Positions 12,493-20,498 of a stretch of 23,140 nt of DNA are shown here, in pieces. Made by a program: the position numbers and the translations under genes. Below the pieces are notes generated by a model, which saw only the letters and a program-made list of their open reading frames with translations, searched no databases and was not told the DNA's origin. The stretch is taken from NCBI GenBank assembly GCA_900759445.1, contig CAAEVH010000074.1, forward strand, positions 1-23,140. Reading direction: 5' to 3'. Source of the stretch: an uncultured Raoultella sp. (lineage in GTDB: Bacteria > Pseudomonadota > Gammaproteobacteria > Enterobacterales > Enterobacteriaceae). The number at the start of each line of letters is the position of its first letter. Within the stretch, counting starts at the first letter, position 1.

Positions 12493-14460
12493 ATGGGGAT
12501 CTTCACCATTGCTCCCCGGCACCTTCGCTTCGCCATTAAATTAGCGTGTGCGGTGGTGCTGGCGTTATTCGTCGGCTTCCACTTTCAACTGGAAACCCCG
12601 CGCTGGGCGGTGCTGACGGCGGCTATTGTTGCCGCCGGTCCGGCATTCGCCGCCGGGGGAGAACCCTATTCTGGCGCCATCCGCTATCGCGGGATGCTGC
12701 GTATCGTCGGGACGTTTATCGGCTGTATTGCCGCGCTGGCGATAATCATTCTGATGATTCGCGCGCCGCTGCTGATGATGCTGGTGTGCTGTCTGTGGGC
12801 GGGTTTCTGCACCTGGATCTCCTCGCTGGTTCGCGTCGAAAACTCCTACGCGTGGGGGCTGGCAGGCTATACCGCGCTGATCATTATTATCACCATTCAT
12901 ACCGATCCGATGCTGGCGCCGCAGTTTGCCGTTGAGCGTTGCAGCGAGATTGTGGTGGGGATTGTCAGCGCCATCATGGCGGATCTGCTATTTTCCCCGC
13001 GCTCGATTAAGAAAGAGATCGATCTTGAGCTGGATAACCTGCTGGTAGAACAGTACCGCCTGATGCAACTTTGTGTGGCGCATGGCGACAGCGAGGTGGT
13101 CGACAAAGCATGGGGGGCGCTGGTACGCCGGACTAACGCCCTGGAAGGCATGCGCGGCAACCTGATTATGGAGTCGTCGCGGTGGGCAAAGGTTAACCGC
13201 CGCCTGAAGGCCATTAACACCATCTCCCTGACGCTGATTACTCAGGCCTGTGAAACCTATTTAATCCAGAATTCACGCCCGGAAATGGTGACCGATGATT
13301 ATCGCGAGCTGTTTGCCGAGCCGGTTGACACCGTGCAGGACGTCCACCGACAGCTGAAGAGAATGCGCCGCTTTTTGACCTGGAAAGGGGAGCACAACAC
13401 GCCGGTGACGATCTACAGCTGGGTGGGGGCGGCGACGCGCTATCTGCTGTTGAAACGCGGCGTGGTCGGCAATACCAAAATCAGCCGGATTGAAGATGAA
13501 GTGCTGCAGGATGAAGTGGTGATCAAAGCAGGGTCCGCCGAGCGTCATCATGCGATGGTCAACTTCTGGCGCACCTCCATCTCCTGCATCCTCGGTACGT
13601 TGTTCTGGCTGTGGACCGGCTGGACCTCCGGCAGCGGGGCGATGGTGATGATCGCCGTGGTGACCGCGCTGGCGATGCGCCTACCGAACCCGCGGATGGT
13701 GGCGCTCGATTTCCTCTACGGGATGCTGGTAGCCCTGCCGCTGGGGGCGCTGTTTTTCCTCGTGATTATGCCCGCGACGCAGCAAAGCATGCTGTTGCTG
13801 TGCATCAGCCTGGCGGTGATGGCATTCTTCATTGGGATTGAAGTCCAGAAGCGCCGGCTGGGATCGATGGGGGCGTTGGCAGGCACCATCAATATTCTGG
13901 TGCTGGACAACCCAATGCAGTTTCAGTTCAGCCAGTTTCTCGATAGTGCGCTGGGACAAATCGTCGGCTGTTTCCTGGCGCTGATGGTGATTCTGCTGGT
14001 GCGGGATAACTCTCGGGAGCGTACCGGGCGCGTGCTGCTGAATCAGTTTGTTTCGGCGGCGGTCTCATCGCTGACCACCAACACCGCTCGTCGCAAAGAG
14101 AACCATCTTCCCGCGCTTTATCAGCAGCTGTTCTTACTGTTGAATAAGTTTCCCGATGACATTGCCCGTTTCCGCCTCGCATTGACGCTGATTATTGCCC
14201 ATCAACGTTTGCGGGACGCTCCGGTACCGGTCAACGAAGATCTCTCTGCATTCCATCGCCAGCTGCGACGCACCGCGGACCATATGATATCCGCCAGCAA
14301 CGATGATAAGCGGCGTCGCTATTTCGCCCGTCTGCTTGAAGAGCTGGACGTTTATCAGGAAAAACTGCAGGCCTGGGAGGCATCGCCGCAGGTGACCGAA
14401 CCGGTCCGGCGGCTGGTGGAGATGTTGCGAAAATACCAGTACGCCTTCACCAATCACTAA
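12493..14460 (+). CDS. aaeB: p-Hydroxybenzoic acid efflux pump subunit AaeB
   Basis: AaeB is the inner-membrane transporter of the aromatic acid efflux pump (FUSC/ArAE family), proposed as a metabolic relief valve for p-hydroxybenzoate and related acids. The 655-residue product has the E. coli length. Two clusters of about six hydrophobic helices each are visible, at about residues 13-165 and 355-500. Each is followed by a mostly cytoplasmic helical domain, so the protein looks like an internal duplication. The helix-flanking motifs [13 protein letters not shown] and [20 protein letters not shown] are typical. No good ribosome binding site precedes the ATG; 5-base spacing from aaeA points to coupled translation. 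A strong terminator follows. Confidence 0.96.
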   Translation: MGIFTIAPRHLRFAIKLACAVVLALFVGFHFQLETPRWAVLTAAIVAAGPAFAAGGEPYSGAIRYRGMLRIVGTFIGCIAALAIIILMIRAPLLMMLVCCLWAGFCTWISSLVRVENSYAWGLAGYTALIIIITIHTDPMLAPQFAVERCSEIVVGIVSAIMADLLFSPRSIKKEIDLELDNLLVEQYRLMQLCVAHGDSEVVDKAWGALVRRTNALEGMRGNLIMESSRWAKVNRRLKAINTISLTLITQACETYLIQNSRPEMVTDDYRELFAEPVDTVQDVHRQLKRMRRFLTWKGEHNTPVTIYSWVGAATRYLLLKRGVVGNTKISRIEDEVLQDEVVIKAGSAERHHAMVNFWRTSISCILGTLFWLWTGWTSGSGAMVMIAVVTALAMRLPNPRMVALDFLYGMLVALPLGALFFLVIMPATQQSMLLLCISLAVMAFFIGIEVQKRRLGSMGALAGTINILVLDNPMQFQFSQFLDSALGQIVGCFLALMVILLVRDNSRERTGRVLLNQFVSAAVSSLTTNTARRKENHLPALYQQLFLLLNKFPDDIARFRLALTLIIAHQRLRDAPVPVNEDLSAFHRQLRRTADHMISASNDDKRRRYFARLLEELDVYQEKLQAWEASPQVTEPVRRLVEMLRKYQYAFTNH

Positions 14461-14470
14461 CTCCCTGAAA

Positions 14471-14495
14471 CCGACGCTGAAGCGTCGGTTTTTTT
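14471..14495 (+). terminator. Rho-independent terminator of aaeXAB
   Basis: CCGACGC (14471-14477), loop TGAA and GCGTCGG (14482-14488) are followed by seven T (14489-14495), eleven bases after the aaeB stop. A preceding AAA extends the stem against the T run. This is a classic intrinsic terminator and closes the efflux operon. Confidence 0.93.
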
Positions 14496-14622
14496 ATCAC
14501 TATACTTAATCGTCGGGGATATTCGCGTTTCGTTCAGGGAAGCAGGGAAAGAAACCCCGGCGCGTGCAAGTATGGGCAGTATTGGCGGGTGGCAATAGCG
14601 CGATGTTGACAGGGTGTGGGCG

Positions 14623-14898
14623 ATGACTATCTATACATTTGATTTTGATGATATAGCCGATCAGCAGGATTTCTATCGTGAGTTTTCACAGAGCTTCTCG
14701 CTCAACCGCGAGCAGGTGAACAATCTGGACTCACTGTGGGAAGCCGTAACCGGCGGTCTGCTGCCGCTGCCGCTGGAGATTGAGTTTATTCACTTAAGCG
14801 ATAAGCAGCGTCGGCGCTTTGGCGCCTTGATATTGCTGTTTGATGAAGCGGAAGAAGAGCTGGAAGGGGAGCTACGGTTTAACGCCAGGCAGGCATAA
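14623..14898 (+). CDS. yhcO: Barstar-family protein YhcO
   Basis: YhcO is a small acidic cytoplasmic protein of the barstar family (PF01337), the fold of the barnase inhibitor. Its cellular partner is unknown. The 91-residue product from ATG 14623 has an N-terminal beta strand ([11 protein letters not shown]), the LDSLWEAV helix and [11 protein letters not shown] strand typical of barstars, and the acidic end [12 protein letters not shown]. The frame is open from GTG 14614, but AGGG at 14611-14614 fits the ATG, and this length is close to E. coli YhcO (about 90). No barnase-like ribonuclease is encoded nearby. Its stop codon overlaps the T run of the terminator for the convergent minus-strand gene. 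Confidence 0.9.
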   Translation: MTIYTFDFDDIADQQDFYREFSQSFSLNREQVNNLDSLWEAVTGGLLPLPLEIEFIHLSDKQRRRFGALILLFDEAEEELEGELRFNARQA

Positions 14899-14921
14899 AA
14901 AAGCCCCCGACGGGCGGGGGC
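14897..14921 (-). terminator. Terminator of the YhcN-like gene (minus strand)
   Basis: Read on the minus strand, GCCCCC (14921-14916), a 7-base loop and GGGGGC (14908-14903) are followed by six T (14902-14897). The T run falls on the last two bases of the yhcO stop codon. On the plus strand there is no T run after the stem, so it mainly ends minus-strand transcription, although the hairpin also forms in yhcO mRNA. A second stem, GTCGTC (14924-14929) with GACGAC (14936-14941), lies between it and the minus-strand stop. Confidence 0.85.
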
Positions 14922-14947
14922 AAGTCGTCGGACAAGACGACGAGGGT

Positions 14948-15214
14948 TTATTTGTACAACTCAGCTGTAGCGTGCCAGCTATCGCCGGTACGGGCTTCAA
15001 TAATACGGTAGCTGCTGGCGCCTTCTTTTTCGGCTTTAGCCGCCAGTTCATGGCGCATATCCATCGGGGCGCTGCCTACCTGAGAAACAGAGATGGTGCC
15101 CATCGACTGCAGGTTTTGAGCTTGTTCCGCGTTGACCTGATGTACGGCGGCACTCGCGCCGAAGGAGAGAACGGAAGCCAGGCCCAGGGATGCGATGATC
15201 ATTGAACGTTTCAT
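14948..15214 (-). CDS. YhcN/BhsA-family small exported protein (YhcN paralogue)
   Basis: This 88-residue protein belongs to the DUF1471 family (YhcN, BhsA, McbA, YdgH), small periplasmic stress-response proteins in enterobacteria. Start ATG 15214 is chosen because GGAGT lies 8 bases before it; the frame is open to 15232, but that start would precede the ribosome binding site. A signal peptide is clear (MKRSMIIASLGLASVLSFGA, then SAA), with cleavage likely after residue 22. The mature part has the family core GTISVSQVGSAPMDM and ends in WHATAELYK. It is a tandem paralogue of yhcN, 102 bases downstream of it, with a nearly identical C-terminus. From memory E. coli has only one gene here. Function is not established. 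Confidence 0.88.
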   Translation of the reverse strand: MKRSMIIASLGLASVLSFGASAAVHQVNAEQAQNLQSMGTISVSQVGSAPMDMRHELAAKAEKEGASSYRIIEARTGDSWHATAELYK

Positions 15215-15316
15215 AATCTTTACTCCAACCATTTGTTGCAGCGGCGGGAGGCTTTATATGGGCCTGGGCCGCTGGAAATTATTCGTATTGAGTTCGTAAC
15301 CGACAATCGTTACGTC
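15215..15316 (-). other. Gap between the two yhcN-like genes with two stem-loops
   Basis: CGTAAC (15295-15300) pairs with GTTACG (15309-15314) just after the yhcN stop, with no T run on the minus strand. CAGCGGC (15239-15245) pairs with GCCGCTG (15268-15274), upstream of the paralogue's ribosome binding site. I see no convincing promoter inside the gap, so the two genes may be cotranscribed with an attenuating structure between them. Confidence 0.4.
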
Positions 15317-15580
15317 TTATTTATAAAGCTCTGCCGTAGCGTGCCAGTGGTCACCGGTACGGGCTTCGATGATGCGATAAGAAGATGCACCTTCTTCCTG
15401 AGCTTTTTTGTTCAGCATTTCATGCATATCCATCGGGGAAGAACTCACCGCGCCGACGGAAATGGTACCGATTGACTGACGGCCTTGTGCCTGATCGCTG
15501 TTGATAGAGTCAGCGGCGAAAGCGCCAAATGACAGAACAGACAGGATGCTTAGTGCAGCGACAGTTGTTTTGATTTTCAT
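15317..15580 (-). CDS. yhcN: Small exported stress protein YhcN
   Basis: YhcN is a periplasmic DUF1471 protein. In E. coli it is reported to respond to cytoplasmic acidification and peroxide, but its molecular role is unknown. The 87-residue product matches E. coli YhcN in length and closely in sequence. It has a signal peptide (MKIKTTVAALSILSVLSFGA, then FAA|DS) and the core GTISVGAVSSSPMDMHEML, and it ends GDHWHATAELYK. Start ATG 15580 lies 8 bases after GAGG; the upstream GTG at 15589 overlaps that site and is rejected. It lies upstream of its paralogue on the same strand. Confidence 0.94.
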   Translation of the reverse strand: MKIKTTVAALSILSVLSFGAFAADSINSDQAQGRQSIGTISVGAVSSSPMDMHEMLNKKAQEEGASSYRIIEARTGDHWHATAELYK

Positions 15581-15608
15581 GATGTTCACCTCGTCGAATC
15601 TTATTATT

Positions 15609-15651
15609 GAGGGCTCTTCGTTTCGTGACCCTCATCACAAAATTAAGTATA
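15609..15651 (-). promoter_or_regulatory. Candidate yhcN promoter and leader stem
   Basis: On the minus strand TATACT (15651-15646) is a good -10 hexamer; the matching -35 (ATTAAT) is poor, which would suit a promoter needing an activator. The predicted leader contains GAGGG (15633-15629 on the minus strand) able to pair with CCCTC (15613-15609), about 30 bases before the start codon. Start-site mapping is not possible from sequence. Confidence 0.4.
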
Positions 15652-15894
15652 CACTAATCACCAAAAATATTAATACCCTGCTAATGGTTGTATGAGTAAA
15701 TAATTACAAAGAATTGTCGTTTTTATAACATATAAGAATTAGAAATGTCATTTACTCGCCATTCATGTCTTATATAGCGATTAAAATCATATAGATAGGG
15801 TGTTTTGATATTTTGTGCGCTTCCGGCGAGTTCATTCGGTAAAAGTATGTATAGAGGCCGAAAACCACACTAAATGTTAAAGAAATGCAGTATT

Positions 15895-15926
15895 TTTGAA
15901 AAGACCCTCTGGTGGGAACCAGAGGG
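15895..15926 (-). terminator. argR terminator
   Basis: On the minus strand, CCCTCTGG (15926-15919), loop TTCCCA and CCAGAGGG (15912-15905) form a perfect 8-bp stem followed by TCTTTTCAAAAA. It begins 8 bases after the argR stop. The T run is broken but the stem is strong, so an intrinsic terminator is likely. Confidence 0.8.
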
Positions 15927-15933
15927 GAGGCTC

Positions 15934-16407
<474 letters not shown>

Positions 16408-16430
16408 TCACCCAAATTATGGTGGTAAAA

Positions 16431-16468
16431 ACAACATCATTATGCATAGTAATGAATTTTTATGCAAA
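16431..16468. promoter_or_regulatory. Two ARG boxes (argR operator)
   Basis: The 18-base boxes are 16431-16448 (right half TATGCAT) and 16451-16468 (AATGAATTTTTATGCAAA), separated by 2 bases. The second matches TGAAT-N4-ATTCA with one mismatch; the first has only one good half. Paired boxes are the rule for ArgR hexamer binding, and a 2-base spacing rather than 3 is what I recall for E. coli argR. They cover the argR promoter. Confidence 0.75.
16439..16467 (-). promoter_or_regulatory. argR promoter
   Basis: On the minus strand, TTGCAT (16467-16462) and CATAAT (16444-16439) are separated by exactly 17 bases. Each hexamer lies in one ARG box, so bound ArgR would exclude RNA polymerase. Confidence 0.65.
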
Positions 16469-16500
16469 TAATCCGCAGGGGGATAAAGTAAATAATGTTA

Positions 16501-16549
16501 TGAAGGGGGCATATTTTAGCAAATAACCCTGCTAAGGAACATGCCTTCA
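16501..16549. repeat. Extended imperfect inverted repeat between argR and mdh
   Basis: TGAAGG plus CAT on the left (16501-16512, with a GGG insertion) mirrors ATGCCTTCA on the right (16541-16549). Inside, TTAGC (16516-16520) mirrors GCTAA (16531-16535). It sits upstream of both promoters, so it may be a protein-binding site or a structure in a long mdh transcript. I do not recognise it. Confidence 0.4.
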
Positions 16550-16574
16550 TCACAGCGCGTAAATCGCTGTAAAA

Positions 16575-16630
16575 GTAAACTAAATGTTATGAGAATGATG
16601 TTGTTTTGCCGAGTGAGCTGGGTGTATTGT
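16575..16630 (+). promoter_or_regulatory. Candidate mdh promoter with ArcA-like site
   Basis: GTAAACTAAATGTTA (16575-16589) matches the ArcA direct-repeat pattern: GTAAA and GTTA start 11 bases apart, close to GTTAATTAAATGTTA. Just downstream, TTGTTT (16601-16606) and TATTGT (16625-16630) with an 18-base spacer are a possible promoter. ArcA repression of mdh under anaerobiosis is known in E. coli, so the placement is sensible. The leader from this promoter would be about 180 bases and can fold: AATGCG (16686-16691) with CGCATT (16719-16724), AGCG with CGCT inside. Confidence 0.45.
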
Positions 16631-16765
16631 AACCAACAGTCGATCCGGTACTACGTTTTGCTGGATGGTCAGTCTCAGGGATGAAAATGCGAAGCGGATG
16701 CATCGCTGCGCACCAGAACGCATTCTTCAACCATACTTATTGTAATTGTTCATCTTGTGAATTAA

Positions 16766-17758
<993 letters not shown>

Positions 17759-17772
17759 AATGGCGATGCGAT

Positions 17773-17804
17773 AAAAAAACCGGAGCCGCGGCTCCGGTTT
17801 TTTT
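17773..17804. terminator. Bidirectional terminator between mdh and degS
   Basis: CCGGAGCC (17780-17787), GC and GGCTCCGG (17790-17797) form a perfect palindrome with seven A before it and seven T after it. It is therefore a textbook intrinsic terminator on both strands, ending mdh from the left and degS from the right. Confidence 0.95.
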
Positions 17805-17811
17805 ATGTCGG

Positions 17812-18870
17812 TCAGTTGGTCGCCGGATATTCCTGAACGGCGATATGCAGAGTGATTTTTTTGTCATCGCGCATGATAACCACCGGAATTTCGGAGCCTG
17901 GGCGGATTTCCGCGACCTGGTCCATGGTTTCGAGGGCGGAAACCGCCGGTTTGTCATTCACCGAAATGATCACGTCGTTGGCGCGGATACCGGCCTGAGC
18001 CGCCGGACCATCCGGAGCAACGTCATTAACCACAATCCCCTGCAGCTGATCGATGCCGCCGCCCTGAGCATGCAGCGGCGCAATCTCGCGGCCGCTAATA
18101 CCGATATAACCGCGGATCACGCGGCCATCGCGGATCAGCTTATCCATGATCTTGGTTGCCAGCTGGAAGGGAATCGCAAAGCCGATCCCTTCCGGCGTTT
18201 CACCATCATTACTTTTATCAAATGACAGCGTGTTGATACCCATCAGTTCGCCCAGCGAGTTCACCAGCGCGCCACCGGAGTTGCCGTGGTTGATTGATGC
18301 ATCGGTTTGCAGGAAATTTTGCCGTCCGGTAGGGTTCAGGCCGATACGACCGGTAGCGCTGATAATCCCTTGAGTAATCGTCTGACCGAGGTTGTAAGGG
18401 TTACCAATCGCAAGGACGACATCGCCGATATGCGGCACTCGTTTCGGGTTGATAGGGATGACCGGCAGGCCGGCATTGGCGTTAATTTTTAATACCGCCA
18501 GGTCAGTCAGGGTGTCAGAGCCAACCAGTAACGCTTCAAAAACACGACCATCCTGCAGGGCGACAATAATCTGATCCGCATCATTAATGACGTGTTTGTT
18601 GGTCAGGATGTAACCACGTTGGTCCATGATAACGCCGGAGCCCAGAGTCAGCTGATTATGGCTGGTACCGTTCAGCGCGCGATTATAGACGTTGACCACC
18701 GCAGGGGCAGCGCGGCGAACGGCAGAATTATAGCTGGCGGGCGACTCGTCCGCGCTATCGTACTGGGTTGTTGTCGACAGATGCCATTGACGCAGCGAAG
18801 GCATTACGGCCAGAAGCAGGCCTCCGACGATCAAACCAATGAGTACAGAACGTAAAAACTTTCCAGGCAT
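17812..18870 (-). CDS. degS: Site-1 envelope stress protease DegS
   Basis: DegS is an inner-membrane-anchored serine protease. Misfolded outer-membrane protein C-termini bind its PDZ domain and trigger cleavage of RseA, which releases sigma E. The 352-residue product has one membrane anchor (about residues 6-26), a trypsin-like domain with H93, D123 and S198 (in HGNSGGAL), and one PDZ domain (about 250-340). E. coli DegS is 355 residues with the triad at 96/126/201; the difference appears to be three residues missing after HNQL in an otherwise matching stretch. ATG 18870 is the only start that gives the conserved anchor, yet no ribosome binding site precedes it. degQ lies 87 bases upstream on the same strand. 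Confidence 0.96.
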   Translation of the reverse strand: MPGKFLRSVLIGLIVGGLLLAVMPSLRQWHLSTTTQYDSADESPASYNSAVRRAAPAVVNVYNRALNGTSHNQLTLGSGVIMDQRGYILTNKHVINDADQIIVALQDGRVFEALLVGSDTLTDLAVLKINANAGLPVIPINPKRVPHIGDVVLAIGNPYNLGQTITQGIISATGRIGLNPTGRQNFLQTDASINHGNSGGALVNSLGELMGINTLSFDKSNDGETPEGIGFAIPFQLATKIMDKLIRDGRVIRGYIGISGREIAPLHAQGGGIDQLQGIVVNDVAPDGPAAQAGIRANDVIISVNDKPAVSALETMDQVAEIRPGSEIPVVIMRDDKKITLHIAVQEYPATN

Positions 18871-18882
18871 GATACCGGTATC
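18871..18882. other. Palindrome abutting the degS start codon
   Basis: GATACCGGTATC is a perfect 12-base palindrome directly before the degS ATG (minus strand), where a ribosome binding site would be expected. It could be chance, an operator or a weak structure limiting translation. Confidence 0.4.
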
Positions 18883-18918
18883 GTTGATGGATGGACATGC
18901 GCAGCATAACACGAGTTA

Positions 18919-18949
18919 TCCGGACATCGCACTGCGGGCGATGTCCGGA
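18919..18949. other. degQ-degS intercistronic stem-loop
   Basis: TCCGGACATCGC (18919-18930) and GCGATGTCCGGA (18938-18949) form a perfect 12-bp stem with a 7-base loop, 8 bases after the degQ stop. No T run follows on the minus strand. It is likely a 3' stabiliser or attenuator lowering readthrough into degS. It does not match the REP consensus I know. Confidence 0.6.
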
Positions 18950-18957
18950 AATGCGTG

Positions 18958-20325
18958 TTATCGCAGCAGCAGATAGATGCTTTCGTTACCGCGAATGACG
19001 TTCAGGGCGATGACCGCCGGCTTGCTCTCCAGCACTTTACGTAGTTCGGCAATAGAGCGCACGCGCTCGCGGTTCAGGCCGATAATAATATCGTCCTTGT
19101 GCAGGCCAACCTGCGCCGCCGGGCTTCCTTTATCGACGTTGTCGACGGCGACGCCTTTAGTGCCGTCTTTCATCTGACCGTCGCTCAGCGATGCCCCCTG
19201 AAGCGCAGGGATGATGAGATCGGCGCTGGCGGTAGACGAGGTGCTCTTATCCAGAGTGACTTCGACATCCAGCGGTTTCCCGTCGCGCAGCAGGCCCAGC
19301 TTCACTTTGGTGCCCGGCTCGGTCGTGGCAATTCGCGAACGCAGCTCGGCAAAGCTGCTCAGCGGTTTACCGTTCATGCTGACAATCACGTCGCCGGACT
19401 TAATCCCGGCTTTCGCCGAACCTGAATTCGGTAAGACTTCGCTGACGAAGGCCCCGCGCTGAGCGTCGATATTCATCGCTTTAGCAATATCCGCGCTCAT
19501 TTCCATGCCCTTAATTCCCAGCAGGCCGCGTTTGATTTCGCCAAACTGGATCAGCTGTTGAGCGAGGGTTTGCGCCATATTACTCGGAATGGCAAAGCCA
19601 ATGCCGACGCTGCCGCCGCCTGGCGCCAGAATCGCGGTGTTGATACCAATCAACTCGCCGTTCAGGTTCAGCAGCGCGCCGCCGGAATTACCCCGGTTAA
19701 TAGAGGCATCGGTCTGGATAAAGTTCTCCAGCCCTTCAAGGTTCAGACCGCTGCGACCGAGTGCGGAAATAATGCCGGATGTGGCGGTCTGCCCGAGGCC
19801 AAATGGATTACCGACGGCCACGGCGAAATCGCCAACGCGAAGTTTATCGGAATCGGCGATCGCGATTTGCGTCAGATGGCTGGGGTTTTGTAATTGCAGC
19901 AGGGCGATATCGCTCTGATCGTCGCTGCCGACCAGCTTCGCATCAAATTCGCGCCCATCGTTGAGCTGAACACTGATTTTCTGTGCCTGGCTGATCACGT
20001 GATTATTAGTTAATACATAGCCTTTGGCGGCATCGATGATTACCCCGGAGCCCAGGCCTTCAAAAGGCTGAGCCTGCTCCTGCGGTGCATTGTCGCCAAA
20101 GAACTTTTTCAACTCTTCCGGCATGTTTTGCGTGGGGGCGGCGGTCCCTTCAACCTGGACGCTCACGACCGCGGGCAGCACTTTTTCCAGCATCGGCGCA
20201 AGGCTTGGCAAAGCCCCCTGGCCGGGTACCTGCGTGGGTAACGATGCCGTCGCCGTAGGTAAAACCGACAACGATAACCCGATGCTTAACGCTAACGCAC
20301 TCAACAGCAAAGTCTGTTTCTTCAT
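18958..20325 (-). CDS. degQ: Periplasmic serine endoprotease/chaperone DegQ
   Basis: DegQ is a soluble periplasmic HtrA-family protease and chaperone that degrades unfolded envelope proteins and can partly replace DegP. The 455-residue product has the E. coli length. A signal peptide is visible (MKKQTLLLSALALSIGLSLS onward), with cleavage likely after ATA at residue 27. The catalytic triad is H109 (LTNNHV), D139 (SDDQSDIALL) and S214 (RGNSGGALLN). Two PDZ domains follow, about 260-350 and 365-450, ending in YLLLR. The ribosome binding site is weak (GAGAG, about 12 bases before ATG). A possible promoter on the minus strand is TTGTTA (20408-20403), 17 bases, TAACAT (20385-20380). No clear sigma E promoter is seen, in line with E. 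coli. Confidence 0.97.
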   Translation of the reverse strand: MKKQTLLLSALALSIGLSLSVLPTATASLPTQVPGQGALPSLAPMLEKVLPAVVSVQVEGTAAPTQNMPEELKKFFGDNAPQEQAQPFEGLGSGVIIDAAKGYVLTNNHVISQAQKISVQLNDGREFDAKLVGSDDQSDIALLQLQNPSHLTQIAIADSDKLRVGDFAVAVGNPFGLGQTATSGIISALGRSGLNLEGLENFIQTDASINRGNSGGALLNLNGELIGINTAILAPGGGSVGIGFAIPSNMAQTLAQQLIQFGEIKRGLLGIKGMEMSADIAKAMNIDAQRGAFVSEVLPNSGSAKAGIKSGDVIVSMNGKPLSSFAELRSRIATTEPGTKVKLGLLRDGKPLDVEVTLDKSTSSTASADLIIPALQGASLSDGQMKDGTKGVAVDNVDKGSPAAQVGLHKDDIIIGLNRERVRSIAELRKVLESKPAVIALNVIRGNESIYLLLR

Positions 20326-20450
20326 TAGTTGCTGGCTCTCGTAACCTGAGGTGTATGGAAAAACGTCCCGAATGGCCTGATGTTATTGAATTTTCAACCG
20401 GCTAACAATGCGGTCAATGATTAAATAATAGCTGGGATGTGGGGTTGAGG

Positions 20451-20471
20451 CGGGCGCAGGGAGTGCGCCCG
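20451..20471 (-). other. Stem-loop downstream of zapG
   Basis: CGGGCGCA (20451-20458) and TGCGCCCG (20464-20471) form an 8-bp stem with a 5-base loop, 28 bases after the zapG stop and upstream of degQ. The minus-strand side lacks a T run, so termination would be partial or factor-dependent. Confidence 0.45.
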
Positions 20472-20498
20472 GATAATATTTTTGCTGGCAGGGATAAA

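Larger units (their letters stand above)
15581..15933. other. AT-rich yhcN-argR intergenic region
   Basis: This 353-base gap holds the yhcN leader and candidate promoter at its left end and the argR terminator at its right end. The middle, roughly 15640-15800, is strikingly AT-rich compared with the genes around it, a composition that often binds H-NS. I found no reading frame with a supportable ribosome binding site and no RNA gene I can recognise. The 11-base ACTAAATGTTA at 15869-15879 recurs upstream of mdh. Confidence 0.5.

Noticed and set aside
14605..14610. TTGACA as a -35 for yhcO
   Set aside because: It lies only 12 bases before the yhcO start codon, so its transcript would begin inside the gene.
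14840..15205. Plus-strand reading frame running from yhcO across its paralogous neighbour (121 codons)
   Set aside because: Starts inside yhcO and reads antisense through a clear DUF1471 gene and its terminator.
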